A DNA stretch of 7,416 nucleotides, from assembly GCA_937891215.1 (NCBI GenBank), contig CALAEU010000319.1, forward strand, positions 1-7,416, in the 5' to 3' direction. Below the pieces are notes generated by a model. It had not been told where the DNA came from. It made no database searches and saw nothing but the letters and a program-made list of their open reading frames with translations. Source of the DNA: an uncultured Clostridia bacterium (GTDB taxonomy: Bacteria > Bacillota_A > Clostridia > Oscillospirales > Acutalibacteraceae). Both the position numbers and the translations under genes were made by a program. This document shows positions 1 to 5,900 of this stretch, piece by piece; the first letter of the stretch is position 1; every line of letters starts with the position of its first letter.

Positions 1-2
1 GT

Positions 3-767
3 ACCACAAACTTCATTCTCACAAAGATGATTGATGAGGGTATGGACTTTGACGAAGCACTTAAAATTGCTCAGGCAAATGGTTACGCTGAAAGGGACCC
101 ATCCGCTGACATTTTAGGTCACGATGCTGCAAGAAAAATTTGCATTTTAGCATCTCTTTGTTTCGGTAAACACGTTTACCCTGATGAAGTTGAGACTGAA
201 GGTATTACAAATATTGCATCTCAAGATGTTGAATATGCAAAAGTATGGGGTGGTGTAATAAAACTCATAGGCAGAGCAAAGAAACTCTCTTCAGGTAAAA
301 TCTCTGCAACAGTTGGTCCTTGTCTTATAAAGAATGGTTGTCAGTTAGCATCTGTATCAGATGTATTCAACGCAATTCTCGTCAGAGGCGACGCTGTTGG
401 TGATACAGTATTCTATGGCAGAGGTGCAGGTAAATTCCCTACTGCAAGTGCTGTTGTAGCAGATGTTATTGACTGTGCAAAACATACTGACAAAAGAAAA
501 CTTATTGGCTGGGACGACGCTGAAAATGATTATGTTATAAACCCACACGAACAGAGTTCATCTCTTTACATAAGAGCATCTGTTAATGACTATAATGCAG
601 TAGCAGAAAAAGTAAAAGCATTATTTAACGATGTTCAGATTCTTGAATCAGACAATAAAAACGAAATCGCTTTCGTTACACCATTAATGTACGAAAAAGA
701 TGCAAGAAAGAAAATTGATACTCTTGGTGTAGAAGTTAAAAATATTCTTAGAGTTTTGGACTATTGA
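3..767 (+). CDS. hom: Homoserine dehydrogenase, C-terminal part (5' end outside window)
   Basis: Homoserine dehydrogenase reduces aspartate-4-semialdehyde to homoserine with NAD(P)H, the branch point toward threonine and methionine, in the cytoplasm. The frame is open from base 3, and the first residues TTNFILTKM match the conserved GTTNFIL segment, so the NAD-binding half lies to the left of the window. The substrate-domain signature DPSADILGHDAARK follows. Its last lysine (bases 135-137) is at the position of the catalytic lysine of the family, and the conserved GRGAGKFPTASAVVADV segment comes later. The last 65 or so residues, starting near SLYIRASVND, look like the ACT regulatory domain through which threonine usually inhibits the long form of the enzyme. 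About 254 residues are visible of a usual length near 400-440. The stop lies 22 nt before the next gene, so the two are probably cotranscribed. Identification is firm from motifs; the symbol is the usual family name. Confidence 0.95.
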   Translation, partial: TTNFILTKMIDEGMDFDEALKIAQANGYAERDPSADILGHDAARKICILASLCFGKHVYPDEVETEGITNIASQDVEYAKVWGGVIKLIGRAKKLSSGKISATVGPCLIKNGCQLASVSDVFNAILVRGDAVGDTVFYGRGAGKFPTASAVVADVIDCAKHTDKRKLIGWDDAENDYVINPHEQSSSLYIRASVNDYNAVAEKVKALFNDVQILESDNKNEIAFVTPLMYEKDARKKIDTLGVEVKNILRVLDY

Positions 768-774
768 TAAATTT

Positions 775-781
775 AAGGTGG
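775..781 (+). promoter_or_regulatory. Ribosome binding site deciding a TTG start at 790
   Basis: AAGGTGG lies 8 nt before the TTG at 790. The two in-frame GTG codons at 778 and 781 overlap this motif and so would have no spacing to it. The TTG start also puts the first zinc-binding cysteine pair right at the N-terminus (M-S-Y-C-P-H-C), which is usual for such proteins. Confidence 0.65.
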
Positions 782-789
782 TGGTTGGA

Positions 790-1509
790 TTGTCATACTG
801 TCCACATTGTTTTAAGCAATTGCATTTCTGGGATATTAAAGCAGAATGTCCGCATTGTGGTGTTAATATACCAAACTATGACTGGGAAAATATGCTTGAA
901 AAAGATGCAAAAAAAGCAGAAGCTGCCTGGGCTAAATTCAGAATATTCACTGGAAACTTCAAAAGTTCCCTTTTTGGAAACAAATTAAGAATTGCAAGAT
1001 TTATTTTTACCTTTGTTCCTTTGATTGTTCTTATTTTGCCTGTTGCTTCTTATATATTCCACTTACCATTTTTGTCAGACAGCACAAGTAAAGTAACGCT
1101 TCTTGATTTTACACTCAATAAACTTTTAAATCTTAACTGGGGTTCGCTTATAAATCTCATCGAACTTGATGAAATGGGTGTAAGTTTCGCGATGATATTT
1201 ATAGCGTTGTTACTTCTTTACCTCGCAGTCGTGTTTGGTGTTCTGAATTTCGTCTGCATTTTAGCTTGTGCTTCATCTTTGAAAGCAACTGTAAACTGTG
1301 TGCTTTGTGCAGGTTCTGCGCTTTGCTTTACACTCTCCCCTGTTCTTTACAGTATTGCAATTAACAATTTCGTTACTAACGGAACAGAACTTTTCACAGG
1401 CAATATTCACTTTGGAATTTTTGTAGGAATTATTCTCTTTACATTAAATTTTGTTTTGAATTTCATAACAAATAAAAGTATGAAAAAAGAAAGAGCTAAG
1501 ACTTTATGA
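790..1509 (+). CDS. Zinc-ribbon membrane protein, four predicted helices
   Basis: This is a 239-aa protein of unknown function, read from the TTG at 790. Residues 4, 7, 20 and 23 form two CPHC knuckles, a small N-terminal zinc ribbon. A charged linker of about 45 residues follows, rich in K, E and A around DAKKAEAAWAKF. Four hydrophobic stretches come next, at about 70-90, 132-160, 166-192 and 205-227, and the protein ends in a basic tail (MKKERAKTL). The zinc ribbon is most likely on the cytoplasmic face. The gene sits 22 nt after the homoserine dehydrogenase stop and probably shares its transcript, but nothing in it suggests a role in amino acid synthesis. Its last codons form the left arm of a hairpin, and its stop overlaps that of the convergent gene. 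I do not recognise a named family. The gene is real judging by its length, ribosome binding site and domain logic. Confidence 0.8.
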   Translation: MSYCPHCFKQLHFWDIKAECPHCGVNIPNYDWENMLEKDAKKAEAAWAKFRIFTGNFKSSLFGNKLRIARFIFTFVPLIVLILPVASYIFHLPFLSDSTSKVTLLDFTLNKLLNLNWGSLINLIELDEMGVSFAMIFIALLLLYLAVVFGVLNFVCILACASSLKATVNCVLCAGSALCFTLSPVLYSIAINNFVTNGTELFTGNIHFGIFVGIILFTLNFVLNFITNKSMKKERAKTL

Positions 1510-1520
1510 GTCTTGGCTCT
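1492..1520. terminator. Bidirectional terminator hairpin between convergent genes
   Basis: AGAGCTAAGACT (1492-1503) pairs with AGTCTTGGCTCT (1509-1520) around the 5-base loop TTATG. All 12 pairs form in the plus-strand RNA, one of them G-U. A T-rich run follows on the plus strand (CTTTATTTTCC), and the minus strand has an even stronger one (TTCTTTTTTCATA). The hairpin contains the stop codons of both converging genes, TGA at 1507-1509 and TAA on the minus strand at 1504-1506, so both coding ends double as terminator arms. Confidence 0.8.
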
Positions 1521-2031
1521 CTTTATTTTCCTCATTTAATTTTTCATTTAATTCATCCATTGTAATTTCATTTTTCTGTCTTTTCTTTCTGACATAACCA
1601 TTCCTTGAAAACATTGCCGGAAAAAGTCCTGTAATTGCCATAGCAGGTACAGAAATATAAATAACACTGTCTTTAAACAACAAATAATACATATAAGATG
1701 GCGAATTTACGAGCAGATAAAAATTCTGTAATTCAGGTTTAAAAATAGCAACAACACCTAAAACAGAAAGAACTGAGAATATAACCCACACAGTAGTTAT
1801 ATAAAACTTTTTATTTGCAAAGCGAGTAAAAATTCTACCCGAAATATAATAACAGACTGGTGCCAACAAAAACATTAACACCATAACTATTATATATAAA
1901 ATACCTTTAAGGTCACCCCAGAGGTAAACACCATCTAAAAAACATATTTTATGATAAACAAAGCAGAGCAAGGCATGAACGCCTAACACAAATGCTATTG
2001 AAAATATATTTAAAGTAATTTTCTTTTGCAA
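1504..2031 (-). CDS. Small integral membrane protein with charged C-terminal tail
   Basis: This 175-aa protein has four hydrophobic segments at about 8-28, 42-64, 76-97 and 122-143. A strongly charged tail of about 32 residues follows (RKKRQKNEITMDELNEKLNEEN), probably cytoplasmic and helical. No catalytic or binding motif is recognised. The start is a TTG at 2029-2031. An in-frame TGA lies only 9 nt upstream, and GGGTGAG is placed 5 nt before the TTG, so the start is well fixed. The gene has its own promoter upstream and faces the zinc-ribbon membrane protein gene with a 6-nt overlap of coding ends. Function is unknown. It could be an accessory envelope protein, but nothing visible supports a specific role. 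Confidence 0.75.
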   Translation of the reverse strand: MQKKITLNIFSIAFVLGVHALLCFVYHKICFLDGVYLWGDLKGILYIIVMVLMFLLAPVCYYISGRIFTRFANKKFYITTVWVIFSVLSVLGVVAIFKPELQNFYLLVNSPSYMYYLLFKDSVIYISVPAMAITGLFPAMFSRNGYVRKKRQKNEITMDELNEKLNEENKESQDS

Positions 2032-2036
2032 AGTTA

Positions 2037-2043
2037 CTCACCC
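2037..2043 (-). promoter_or_regulatory. Ribosome binding site for TTG start
   Basis: On the minus strand GGGTGAG lies 5 nt before the TTG at 2031. The upstream in-frame TGA overlaps this motif, so translation of the membrane protein cannot start further upstream. Confidence 0.65.
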
Positions 2044-2061
2044 ATTTTAATTAGTGACGAT

Positions 2062-2090
2062 ATACTACCATATATTGCTATACATTTCAA
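2062..2090 (-). promoter_or_regulatory. Sigma-70/A type promoter for the 175-aa membrane protein
   Basis: The minus strand reads TTGAAA (2085-2090), a 17-nt spacer, then TAGTAT (2062-2067). A TG one base before the -10 box gives an extended -10. The site lies about 30 nt upstream of the gene's start codon. No operator-like dyad was seen around it. Confidence 0.65.
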
Positions 2091-2114
2091 GTCGAAAAAA
2101 GAAATTTAATAATA

Positions 2115-2143
2115 AGGTGTTAGGTGTTGGGTTTTTGGGGTTA
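2115..2143. repeat. Short G-rich tandem-repeat tract
   Basis: AGGTGTT occurs twice in tandem (2115-2128) and continues into a degenerate G/T-rich run (GGGTTTTTGGGGTT). The opposite strand is C/A-rich. The tract lies just outside the foldable element at 2156-2294. It is too short to say more than that it is a low-complexity tract, possibly a remnant of intergenic repeat DNA. Confidence 0.5.
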
Positions 2144-2155
2144 GATTGATTAAAA

Positions 2156-2294
2156 ATGACCGTTTAGTTTGGATGCAGAAGTCATTTTCTTCACCCCGAA
2201 GTCGTATACAGATACTACGAGCGGGTGAAAAAATGACTAAAACACCCGAAGTCTGAACTTCGGGTGTTTGTTCTGCACCAAAATAAACGGTCAT
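2156..2294. repeat. Foldable 139-bp inverted-repeat element (MITE-like or structured RNA)
   Basis: The two ends are near-perfect inverted repeats: 2156-2180 (starting ATGACCGTTTA) and 2271-2294 (ending TAAACGGTCAT). They differ by one mismatch and one single-base indel. Inside are two more hairpins. The first pairs 2180-2198 (AGTCATTTT..CACCC) with 2222-2238, with a capping dyad TCGTA/TACGA. The second is a perfect 13-bp stem, 2240-2252 with 2257-2269, with loop CTGA. Together they form a three-way junction in which nearly every base is paired, on either strand. The element abuts the stop codon of the phosphatase gene. It carries no transposase and no credible reading frame, and no clear target-site duplication was found. 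It is best read as a miniature inverted-repeat mobile element, perhaps now used as a transcript end. A structured RNA is the alternative. Confidence 0.7.
2240..2269 (-). terminator. Intrinsic terminator of the PAP2 phosphatase gene
   Basis: On the minus strand, a perfect 13-bp stem AAACACCCGAAGT / ACTTCGGGTGTTT with a 4-nt loop is followed by TTTTAGTCATTTTTT. It lies 25 nt after the phosphatase stop codon. It is one of the internal hairpins of the 139-bp inverted-repeat element. Confidence 0.65.
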
Positions 2295-2902
2295 CAAATT
2301 TCACCAAAGATTTTTGTGATAATTTTCTCACCAAGAATCTTCTTTGCAAGTGGCATACCATATTTGAATGCTACAACTGCTAAGATACCGCCAACTATAC
2401 CAACTAATGTACCAACGATAACATCTGTTGGGTAGTGAACATGAATGTAAACTCTTGAGAAACCAACGAGTAAAGCAAGAATAAACATTGGAATACCAAG
2501 TTTCTTGTTTGCTTTAATAAGAAGTGGTGTTGCTGCACCTAATGAAGATGAAGTATGACCTGATGGGAATGAGAAACTGTGTGGTTTTTCTATAAGCGGA
2601 TTCGGGAACACAAAATCTGCCGGCCAACCATCAAAGTTGAATGGTCTTGGTCTTTCAAAAATTTGTTTAAGTACAAGGTTATTAATACAACTTGCAATAC
2701 CCAAACCTAAAAGAACGAGCACACCGTATTTTCTTGTTTTCTTGAAAATGCAAAGAATTACACCTAAAGCAATCCAGAAAATACCATCATCACCTAAGTG
2801 AGTTATAAAAATCATAATTGCATCGAGAACAGGATTCCAGAGTTTTTCAACCAACTGGAAAACAGCACAATCGAAATTAGTAAAAACTGAAAAATCGCCC
2901 AT
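2294..2902 (-). CDS. PAP2-family membrane phosphatase (undecaprenyl-diphosphatase or lipid phosphatase type)
   Basis: This 202-aa polytopic membrane enzyme of the PAP2 (type 2 phosphatidic acid phosphatase) superfamily removes phosphate from a lipid phosphate or pyrophosphate on the outer side of the membrane. All three superfamily motifs are intact: K79-x6-R86-P87 (KQIFERPRP), PSGH at 113-116, and S149-R150-x5-H156-x3-D160 (SRVYIHVHYPTD). H116 and H156 are the expected proton donor and phospho-accepting nucleophile. Hydrophobic segments lie at about 23-35, 40-53, 59-77, 117-130, 136-149 and 160-180. Length and motif spacing fit the BcrC-like group that recycles undecaprenyl pyrophosphate for cell-wall synthesis, but phosphatidylglycerophosphate or another lipid substrate cannot be excluded. 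The ATG has an ideal AGGAGG 7 nt upstream, its own strong promoter, and a hairpin terminator beyond the stop, so it is a single-gene unit. Confidence 0.93.
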   Translation of the reverse strand: MGDFSVFTNFDCAVFQLVEKLWNPVLDAIMIFITHLGDDGIFWIALGVILCIFKKTRKYGVLVLLGLGIASCINNLVLKQIFERPRPFNFDGWPADFVFPNPLIEKPHSFSFPSGHTSSSLGAATPLLIKANKKLGIPMFILALLVGFSRVYIHVHYPTDVIVGTLVGIVGGILAVVAFKYGMPLAKKILGEKIITKIFGEI

Positions 2903-2909
2903 AAATTTT

Positions 2910-2915
2910 CCTCCT
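2910..2915 (-). promoter_or_regulatory. Consensus ribosome binding site of the PAP2 gene
   Basis: On the minus strand AGGAGG lies 7 nt before the ATG at 2902. It is the strongest ribosome binding site in the window and fixes the start. Confidence 0.85.
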
Positions 2916-2931
2916 AAAATAATATAAAAAT

Positions 2932-2960
2932 ATATTACACTTTACAATATAAAAAGTCAA
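2932..2960 (-). promoter_or_regulatory. Sigma-70/A type promoter for the PAP2 gene
   Basis: The minus strand reads TTGACT (2955-2960), a 17-nt spacer, then TAATAT (2932-2937), close to the housekeeping consensus. The -35 box overlaps the last codons of the upstream gene, which stops at 2957. No terminator separates the two, so the phosphatase may also receive read-through transcripts. Confidence 0.75.
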
Positions 2961-3481
2961 GAGAGTTTATTCTTTAATTTTATAAATAGTGGTGTTAATC
3001 GTGTTTTAAACACAGTAAACATAATGTCATACATTACGAAAACCACATTAAATAAAACTGCAAAAATAGGAATAGTAAACTTACCCATATCTTCATCTAA
3101 AAACGGCAACTTGAAAATAAATGTCACTATAAGACCAATTGCAGTAAGAGCGACATTAAAAGTTAAAACCTTTACACTCCACGAAAGCACTTTGGGCAGT
3201 CTTTCGTACAATGGTTTTAGCAGTGGATAATACCCGAAAAATAATGTGTAATTGAGTGCCGCTTCTTTATCGGTCAAAAGAATGAACGAAATAAAACTCG
3301 TTACAAAGAACACGCCCAAAGCCCATTTTTTACCGATTATTTCATCAACTGCAAAAACTATTGCACCAGTTATTATCGGGATTACATACATCATAGATGG
3401 CATTATGTTTGTGAGTAGCATTATAACCACCGACAACGCCGATACCATACCTGAAATAGTTGTATATCTTGTTTTTTTCAT
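2957..3481 (-). CDS. Polytopic membrane protein of unknown function
   Basis: This 174-aa protein is read from the ATG at 3479-3481. That ATG follows the stop of the upstream gene by a single base (TGATATG), so translational coupling is likely; no clear ribosome binding site is visible. Five or six hydrophobic segments can be drawn, at about 11-28, 32-46, 53-70, 76-88, 101-124 and 135-158. The most distinctive segment is DKEAALNYTLFFGYYPLLK (71-89). The size and compact helix packing recall substrate-binding (S) components of ECF vitamin transporters, but no substrate signature is visible and I do not assign one. The frame stays open upstream to 3622, but that extension would overlap the preceding gene by about 140 nt. 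Its coding end holds the -35 box of the phosphatase promoter. Confidence 0.75.
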   Translation of the reverse strand: MKKTRYTTISGMVSALSVVIMLLTNIMPSMMYVIPIITGAIVFAVDEIIGKKWALGVFFVTSFISFILLTDKEAALNYTLFFGYYPLLKPLYERLPKVLSWSVKVLTFNVALTAIGLIVTFIFKLPFLDEDMGKFTIPIFAVLFNVVFVMYDIMFTVFKTRLTPLFIKLKNKLS

Positions 3482-3482
3482 A

Positions 3483-4604
3483 TCAGTCAACTGAAGTAAC
3501 CATTTCGGTATAAGTGGCAGAAGCAGGGATACTTTCAAATATATTACTATCATCAAAATGAATAGTTTCAATATATTCATCTGGCACATACTGGTCATCA
3601 AGTTCCAATTTTTCTTTAACAACTATGTCGTAATCTGCATAAATATCATAAAATTCAACCGAGTAATCAGGATTGATTTTAATGAAATTAGTAGGTAACG
3701 AAATCCAGTAATCAAAGATTTCGTTTGTTTCATCATTTTGGTCAGTAACATGAATTTTTATATCAATATATATATCACTACCATATAAATGCTCTATAGA
3801 TGATGCCAAACCTTTAACAATAATTAACCCATCTTCCGTTATTTCGCTTTTTAAAATCAATTCATAGTCCAATATACCGTAAAGTTCATCCTTGTCTTCA
3901 ACTTCATTTTCATCAAAAATATTAATACACGCACTAAAATCAGCGCTATAAAAATATTCTCCAGGAAATGTAAAGTCAGAAGACCATTCATCAGCTATCA
4001 TATCATAATCTTCATTTCTGGTTCCATCGTATTCAAAATAAATATCTGAACAGTTAATTACAAGTTGGTCCTGAGCTTTATCGTATACTGCACCTGTTAC
4101 ATTTGCAGTAGTATAGAAATCGTGAATAATTTCATCTTCACCGAATGTATAGCCAGCATTTCCAACATCTTCAAATGCATACTCGAGTTCATCGAAAACT
4201 GTATCTATGCCATCACCAAGAGCACCTAAAAGATTACCAAATATATTAACCGCAAAAATAACTATAAGAAAAATTGCTAAAGGCTTGAACTTTTTTCTGC
4301 CGTTCTGGTCCTGTTCAATAAATGCTTTTTTAGCAACTTGTTTTGCATCTTCAACATTTTTGATATTCGCTAAATCGTTAATATCAAACTTCTGACTTGC
4401 ATCTGTTTTTGGCGCTTTCTGATAATCGTAAGTTTTGCTTTTGTGCTCTGCGGCAGTAGTTCTGTAATCATTTGCTCTGTTATATTTATCATCAGGCAAA
4501 TGTGTGTTATGGTCACAATGTTTATTTGAAACCGCACCACAATGCGGACACATATAATCCTGCTCGTTTACAACAACTTTACCGCAACTATCACATTTTC
4601 GCAT
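3483..4604 (-). CDS. Zinc-ribbon, single-helix membrane protein with acidic extracytoplasmic domain
   Basis: This is a 373-aa protein of unknown function. The N-terminus holds a zinc ribbon with C4, C7, C19 and C22 (CDSCGK..CPHCGAVSN). A polar linker follows to about residue 105 (region of DYRTTAAEHKSKTYDYQK), with a basic patch GRKKFK just before one membrane helix at about 108-128. The remaining 245 residues are very acidic, rich in D, E and Y, with many short alternating strands (for example IYIDIKIHVTD, YDIVVKEKLEL). They are predicted to lie outside the cell with the zinc ribbon inside. This layout is common for envelope proteins of Clostridia, but I recognise no named domain in the outer part. 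The ATG at 4604 is preceded by AGGGTGAG at 6 nt. It starts 21 nt after the oxidoreductase stop and is followed after one base by the next membrane gene, so the three form one leftward operon. Confidence 0.82.
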   Translation of the reverse strand: MRKCDSCGKVVVNEQDYMCPHCGAVSNKHCDHNTHLPDDKYNRANDYRTTAAEHKSKTYDYQKAPKTDASQKFDINDLANIKNVEDAKQVAKKAFIEQDQNGRKKFKPLAIFLIVIFAVNIFGNLLGALGDGIDTVFDELEYAFEDVGNAGYTFGEDEIIHDFYTTANVTGAVYDKAQDQLVINCSDIYFEYDGTRNEDYDMIADEWSSDFTFPGEYFYSADFSACINIFDENEVEDKDELYGILDYELILKSEITEDGLIIVKGLASSIEHLYGSDIYIDIKIHVTDQNDETNEIFDYWISLPTNFIKINPDYSVEFYDIYADYDIVVKEKLELDDQYVPDEYIETIHFDDSNIFESIPASATYTEMVTSVD

Positions 4605-4625
4605 TATTTTCTCACCCTTAAATTT

Positions 4626-5237
4626 TTATTTTAAAATTACTTCGTGACCAGTTCTTGCAGATTCATAAACAGCGTCTAAAATTCTCATAAGTTGCACACC
4701 GTCTTCTGCAGGTGCTCTGCAAGGAACATTATTTAAAGAGCAATCCACAAAGTGATTGATTTCACCTGCAAAGAGACCGTCAAAGCTCAAAGATGTATCT
4801 TTATCGAATGAAACATTTACAAGGTAGCCTTGTTCGTCTGTAAAGATTTCAACCTCAGGAGAAAGTTTTGCACCTGCTTTTGTACCAAAGAACTCAATAT
4901 CACCTTTTGGTTCTTTGATATTGAGTGAAAATGAAGCTTCAACAGAAAGAACAAGACCATTATCAAAACGAATCATAGCACTTGCTAAATCTTCAACATC
5001 ACAAATATCATTTTCGCCTGCTGAAACTGAGTTATAACCCTTACCGCCTTTAATGTCAGGACGGTTAAAGAGTTTTTGGAATGTAGCACCATAAACTGAA
5101 ACCGGTTTTGGGTTACCACAGAGGTAACGGACTAAATCTATAACATGAACACCTAAATCTATAAGCGGACCGCCACCTGAGAGAGATTTGTTGCCAAACC
5201 AGCCACCGGGGCAACCGTTTCTTCTTAAATACCCCAA
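4626..5237 (-). pseudogene. Gfo/Idh/MocA-family oxidoreductase, C-terminal part only (N-terminus lost at junction)
   Basis: Family members are NAD(P)-dependent sugar or polyol dehydrogenases of about 340-390 aa, with an N-terminal Rossmann domain and a C-terminal sheet domain. Only about 200 residues remain. Homologous-looking sequence begins at GYLRRNGCPGGWF and contains the signature GGGPLIDLGVHVIDL with the substrate-binding/catalytic His and Asp (H31, D34 counted from the TTG at 5237). The sheet domain is complete through the C-terminus. The GxGxxG nucleotide-binding motif and the EKP motif are absent: upstream of 5237 the frame runs through unrelated residues to a TGA at 5277-5279. The TTG at 5237 has no ribosome binding site and is not a credible start. 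It is therefore a 5'-truncated gene, either broken in the genome or cut by a chimeric join in assembly. The substrate cannot be told from this part. Confidence 0.85.
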
Positions 5238-5245
5238 ACGGTTTA
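5232..5245. other. Junction between two unrelated gene fragments
   Basis: To the left, minus-strand codons encode the conserved middle of a Gfo/Idh/MocA protein. To the right, plus-strand codons encode the C-terminal third of an ABC-type ATPase. Both genes lose their 5' parts at the same place, so they meet head to head. No transposase, attachment site or clear repeat lies at the join. The exact base cannot be fixed by eye; the interval covers where family-like sequence ends on each side. Confidence 0.75.
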
Positions 5246-5898
5246 TTGTAATCGTCTGCGATGAAAAAGGGGCGTGTCAGCGAAGATTGGCATATGATGA
5301 ATATAAAAAATACTCAAAAGAGAAAGAGGAATTTCAAAAAAAGAGTTCGGAATACTCGGAGATTGAGCAAAAATTGACCAAACAAATTGAAGGAGAAATC
5401 CTAAAAAATGTTTCAAGATTTTCAAACATTTTTTCAGGATACGCCGAAAGTTTTTTAGGTGTAAAATGCTCATTAGCATATACAAAGTATGATAGTGCTA
5501 TAAGAAGATTTTATCCAGTGATTGATGGTAAAACACGTAAGCATGAAGAGTCGTTGTCCGAATCTCAACGTTTCTTCATTGACCACTCGTTTCGCATGAG
5601 TATTCTTACGTTTTTTTATCAAACACCAGCGTTTTACATTGTTGAAACACCTGATAGTAGTTTGGATATTTCATATGAGAAGAATGCAGCAAGCGTTTTC
5701 TTGAGATTTTTAGCTAATCCTAACTCTATAATAATTACATCAAATTTGAACAATAGCTCATTTGTCAGTCATTTAATAGAGAATAAAAATATTCAATTTT
5801 CAATGGTAGGATTACTAGATATTGCAAAGAAATCAGCAATCCAAGGAACTAACAATCAATTAAAAGCAATATATAATAGTATTAAAGAGCGTATATAG
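5236..5898 (+). pseudogene. ABC/SMC-like ATPase, C-terminal third (Walker A half missing)
   Basis: About 220 residues of a P-loop ATPase of the RecF/SMC/ABC-3C kind are left. A charged coiled-coil-like stretch (YKKYSKEKEEFQKKSSEY, then EIEQKLTKQIEGEI) leads into the nucleotide-binding lobe. That lobe holds the ABC signature LSESQ (5554-5568, canonical LSGGQ), a Walker B/D-loop segment FYIVETPDSSLD (5632-5667), and the strand IIITSNLN where the H-loop is expected. Walker A and the Q-loop should lie upstream and are absent, as is a start codon: the in-frame ATG at 5188 lies in sequence that belongs to the opposite-strand oxidoreductase. The stop is 2 nt before the next gene, showing an operon with the two genes that follow. 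As present here it could not hydrolyse ATP. It is either a true remnant or the cut half of a gene joined wrongly. ABC-3C assignment is inference from motifs and neighbours. Confidence 0.75.
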
Positions 5899-5900
5899 TT

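Noticed and set aside
764..988. 74-aa rightward frame overlapping the zinc-ribbon gene
   Set aside because: It competes with the frame holding the paired CPHC motifs and membrane helices. It has no motif of its own.
2106..2297. 63-aa leftward reading frame
   Set aside because: It lies entirely over the inverted-repeat element and the G-rich tract, has no ribosome binding site, and its protein is low-complexity. It is a by-product of the repeat.
3024..3494. Two rightward reading frames (3024-3230 and 3252-3494)
   Set aside because: They are antisense to the 174-aa membrane protein, which has better coding character and a coupled start.
3482..3622. Upstream extension of the 174-aa membrane protein to a start at 3622
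   Set aside because: It would overlap the preceding gene by about 140 nt. The ATG at 3481 sits one base after that gene's stop and is the natural coupled start.
5188..5235. ATG at 5188 as the start of the ATPase-like gene
   Set aside because: These bases encode conserved oxidoreductase residues on the other strand, so this N-terminus is an accident of the junction. No ribosome binding site precedes it.
5243..5485. 80-aa leftward reading frame in the ATPase remnant
   Set aside because: It is antisense to clear ATPase coding sequence, with no ribosome binding site and no recognisable protein features.
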